From Gammaproteobacteria bacterium (lineage in GTDB: Bacteria > Pseudomonadota > Gammaproteobacteria > Pseudomonadales > Oleiphilaceae), in the NCBI GenBank assembly GCA_029268325.1, contig JAJUGC010000085.1:1-7915 (forward strand): a stretch of DNA of 7,915 nt. The letters are read 5' to 3'. Each line of letters begins with the position of its first letter. Within the stretch, counting starts at the first letter, position 1. Of the stretch, positions 5,744 to 7,915 are shown piece by piece. The notes under the pieces were generated by a model. It had not been told where the DNA came from. It did not search any database and worked only from the letters and a program-made list of their open reading frames with translations. Made by a program: the position numbers and the translations under genes.

Positions 5744-7915
5744 ATGCAACAGGCCGACCGGCCGATGGGGCCACACCCTGGCTTTTCCTTGATTCATCAA
5801 CTGTTCACTCACCGGGATACCCGCCCGGGAGCCATTGCAGCATTACTGGGGCTGGTCGCATTTGCGGTTCTCGCTTGGGGGCCCAGGCCTTGGGTCAGTG
5901 CTCCGGGTCAGTTTCTATACCTGCATTCGATCACCGAAATCATTGTGGTGGCCATGGCCGGGGTCGCCTTTGCTACCGGCTGGCACATGCACGAGCAAAA
6001 GCGCACCGTCGCCTCCCTGGTGGTGGCCTGTGGGGCCTTGGCCATCGGCTTGTTGGATCTTGCCCATTTGATGTCCTACCAGGGCATGCCGGACTTTGTT
6101 ACGCCGAACTCACCCCACAAGGCTATTGTGTTCTGGCTGGCGGCCCGGCTGGTGGCGGCACTGATGTTCCTGGGCTATGTGATGATCCCTCCGGTGAAGA
6201 CGTCGCGGCTGCGGGGCTGGTTGCTGTTTGCCAATCTGGCCTTTGTGGTGGGGGTGACCAGCGTGACCCTGGTGTGGCCCCAGTGGTTGCCGGTTACCTT
6301 TATCGACGGCCAGGGAGTGACCCCTTTCAAGGTGGCGATGGAAGGCGTGGTCATTGCCTTGCATGGCATCACCTTGCTGCTGTTGTTCCGGGGCCGCCAT
6401 CAGTTGCAGGACAAGCACGCCCGCTTGCTGGCGATGGCGGTGCTGCTGTCCATTGTCACGGAGCTGTTCTTTACCACCTATATCCATGTGACAGACCTGG
6501 CCAATGGCTTGGGGCATCTTTACAAGGTGGTGGCCTACCTTTACCTGTACCGGATCGTGTACCTGGAAAACGTGCGTATGCCCTTTCAGAGCCTGCGCCA
6601 GGCCCAGCGGGAAATCACGGAAAGCGCCCACCGCTATCAACAGCTTTTACGCTCAGCGCCCGATGGCATCCTGGTCACCGACGAGCAGGGCAGGATTTGC
6701 CTGGTCAATGACAAAGTGGAGGAAATGCTGGGGTATTCCCGTGAGGAATTGATCGGCCAGCAGATTGAGATACTAGTGCCAGAGTCGGTGCGGGAGAAGC
6801 ACCGTAACATGCGCCAGAAATATGTAGCCGCGCCGAAGGGGCGCCCCATGTCGGCCCTGCCGCACCTGGAGGCGGTGTGCAAGGATGGCAGCCGGCTGCC
6901 GGTGGATATCAGCCTGAATGCCTGCCAGTTGGAACAGGGCTACCAGGTGATTGCCTTTATCCGGGATGTCACGGCCTGGCGTGACATGGAGGCAGAGCTT
7001 CGGCATTTGGCCACCCACGATGTGCTGACCGGCCTGCCGAACCGGGCGCTGTTCAGTAGCCGGCTGGAGCAGGAAGTGGCCCAGGCCCGGCGCCACCAAA
7101 AGCGGCTGGCGCTGATGTTGCTGGATTTGGATAACTTCAAGCAGGTCAACGACAGCCTGGGGCATCAGCAAGGGGATCAGATGCTGATCCTGACGGCCGA
7201 ACGCCTGAAGGCCTGTATGCGCCAAACGGATCTGGTCGCCCGGCTTGGGGGTGATGAGTTTGCGGTCATCCTGACGGACGTGAAGACGGTTGAGGATTTA
7301 AGCGCCATTGCCGAGAAAATCCTCAAAGCCCTGGCGCCGGCCTATCGCTTGGGGGAGCAGGAGGTTTCCGGCGGTGGCAGTCTGGGTATCAGCCTGTTTC
7401 CGGATGACGGCGAAACAGTGGAAGAGCTGATGGCCAATGCGGATGCCGCCATGTATCACGCCAAGTCGGAAGGGCGTAACTGTTTCCGCTTCTACACGGC
7501 GGAACTGAACCGGCAAACCCAGGAGAACCTGCTGATCCAGTCGCGGCTGCGGCTGGCCTTGGAGCAAGGTGGTTTGGAACTGCATTACCAGCCCCAGGTG
7601 GATTCGAAGACCGGCGAAATCCCCGGCGTGGAGGCCTTGCTGCGCTGGCATGACCCGGAACTGGGTTTTGTGAGCCCGGCTCGCTTTGTGCCCCTGGCGG
7701 AAGCCGCAGGCCTGATCCAGGCCTTGGGAGATTGGGTGCTGCAACAAGCCTGCCGCCAAATCCGCGACTGGCTTGAGAAGGGCATTCCCACCCGGATTGC
7801 GGTCAACCTGTCCGCCCGGCAGTTTCGTCAGCGGGAGTTGGTGCAGCGGGTGCGGGATCTATTGGAGGAGCACCAGGTTCCGGCTCATTTGCTGGAACTG
7901 GAAGTGACCGAAAGC
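5744..7915 (+). CDS. Membrane MASE3-PAS-GGDEF-EAL protein, c-di-GMP cyclase/phosphodiesterase (3' end missing)
   Basis: The visible part is 724 aa and runs off the right edge in frame. Residues about 29-275 contain some eight hydrophobic helices (near 29-46, 62-80, 88-110, 126-148, 157-178, 199-215, 227-247, 258-275). With LYLHSITEI and GLLDLAHLMSYQGMPDF they match the MASE3 membrane sensor domain. A PAS domain follows (about 296-410: LLRSAPDGILVTDEQGRI, then FIRDVTAW). A GGDEF domain follows at about 420-585 (HDVLTGLPNRALF; RLGGDEF with GGDEF at 502-506) with an RxxD inhibitory site, R493-D496, five residues before it. The EAL domain starts near 605: Q616 in LHYQPQ, EALLRW at 630-635, N688 in VNLSARQF, and LEVTES at the end. 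Both catalytic signatures are intact as far as seen, so it could make and/or degrade c-di-GMP; the net direction cannot be told. The ATG at 5744 has GGGAGAG at 5727-5733, spaced 10 nt, rather long. An in-frame GTG at 5684 is less likely. Confidence 0.93.
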   Translation, partial: MQQADRPMGPHPGFSLIHQLFTHRDTRPGAIAALLGLVAFAVLAWGPRPWVSAPGQFLYLHSITEIIVVAMAGVAFATGWHMHEQKRTVASLVVACGALAIGLLDLAHLMSYQGMPDFVTPNSPHKAIVFWLAARLVAALMFLGYVMIPPVKTSRLRGWLLFANLAFVVGVTSVTLVWPQWLPVTFIDGQGVTPFKVAMEGVVIALHGITLLLLFRGRHQLQDKHARLLAMAVLLSIVTELFFTTYIHVTDLANGLGHLYKVVAYLYLYRIVYLENVRMPFQSLRQAQREITESAHRYQQLLRSAPDGILVTDEQGRICLVNDKVEEMLGYSREELIGQQIEILVPESVREKHRNMRQKYVAAPKGRPMSALPHLEAVCKDGSRLPVDISLNACQLEQGYQVIAFIRDVTAWRDMEAELRHLATHDVLTGLPNRALFSSRLEQEVAQARRHQKRLALMLLDLDNFKQVNDSLGHQQGDQMLILTAERLKACMRQTDLVARLGGDEFAVILTDVKTVEDLSAIAEKILKALAPAYRLGEQEVSGGGSLGISLFPDDGETVEELMANADAAMYHAKSEGRNCFRFYTAELNRQTQENLLIQSRLRLALEQGGLELHYQPQVDSKTGEIPGVEALLRWHDPELGFVSPARFVPLAEAAGLIQALGDWVLQQACRQIRDWLEKGIPTRIAVNLSARQFRQRELVQRVRDLLEEHQVPAHLLELEVTES

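Noticed and set aside
5875..6711. A 278-codon plus-strand frame inside the MASE3 region
   Set aside because: It overlaps, in another frame, the continuous MASE3-PAS-GGDEF-EAL reading frame, which has coherent membrane helices and domain motifs.

Overview
The window looks like chromosomal DNA of a halotolerant or marine gammaproteobacterium. The evidence is a complete ectoine/5-hydroxyectoine cluster with its dedicated aspartokinase, GC-rich coding sequence with AT-rich control regions, and two multidomain cyclic-di-GMP proteins of types common in that class. I cannot name the genus from the sequence.

Minus strand, 3846 down to 1: ectA (diaminobutyrate acetyltransferase), ectB (diaminobutyrate aminotransferase), ectC (ectoine synthase), ectD (ectoine hydroxylase) and the 5' end of ask_ect (aspartokinase), all co-oriented. 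Together they route aspartate to aspartyl phosphate (Ask) and on to the semialdehyde. EctB aminates this to L-2,4-diaminobutyrate, EctA acetylates it, EctC cyclises it to ectoine, and EctD hydroxylates ectoine. ectA and ectB are 2 nt apart. ectB and ectC are separated by 105 nt holding a 51-nt stem-loop. ectC and ectD are separated by 217 nt holding a MITE-like element with C-run/G-run inverted repeats. ectD overlaps the start of ask_ect by 74 nt out of frame, giving EctD an unusual tail.

The 376-bp divergent intergenic region (3847-4222) carries the ect control region. Its most striking feature is a perfect 11-bp inverted repeat with a 4-nt centre just upstream of ectA. It resembles the operator I recall for the MarR-type regulator EctR1 of Methylomicrobium, although no ectR gene lies in the window. 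The region also carries a consensus -10 box and a structured leader for the gene on the other strand.

Plus strand, 4223 to the right edge: a DUF3391/HD-GYP protein (predicted c-di-GMP phosphodiesterase), a 195-bp gap with a plausible sigma70 promoter, and a MASE3-PAS-GGDEF-EAL membrane protein cut by the window end. Its visible GGDEF and EAL signatures are intact. The two are likely c-di-GMP turnover enzymes; any link to osmoadaptation is only suggested by adjacency.

The enzymes belong to known families. The less ordinary content is in the arrangement and the non-coding DNA: the operator-like palindrome, the inserted repeat, the intercistronic hairpin and the ectD/ask overlap.
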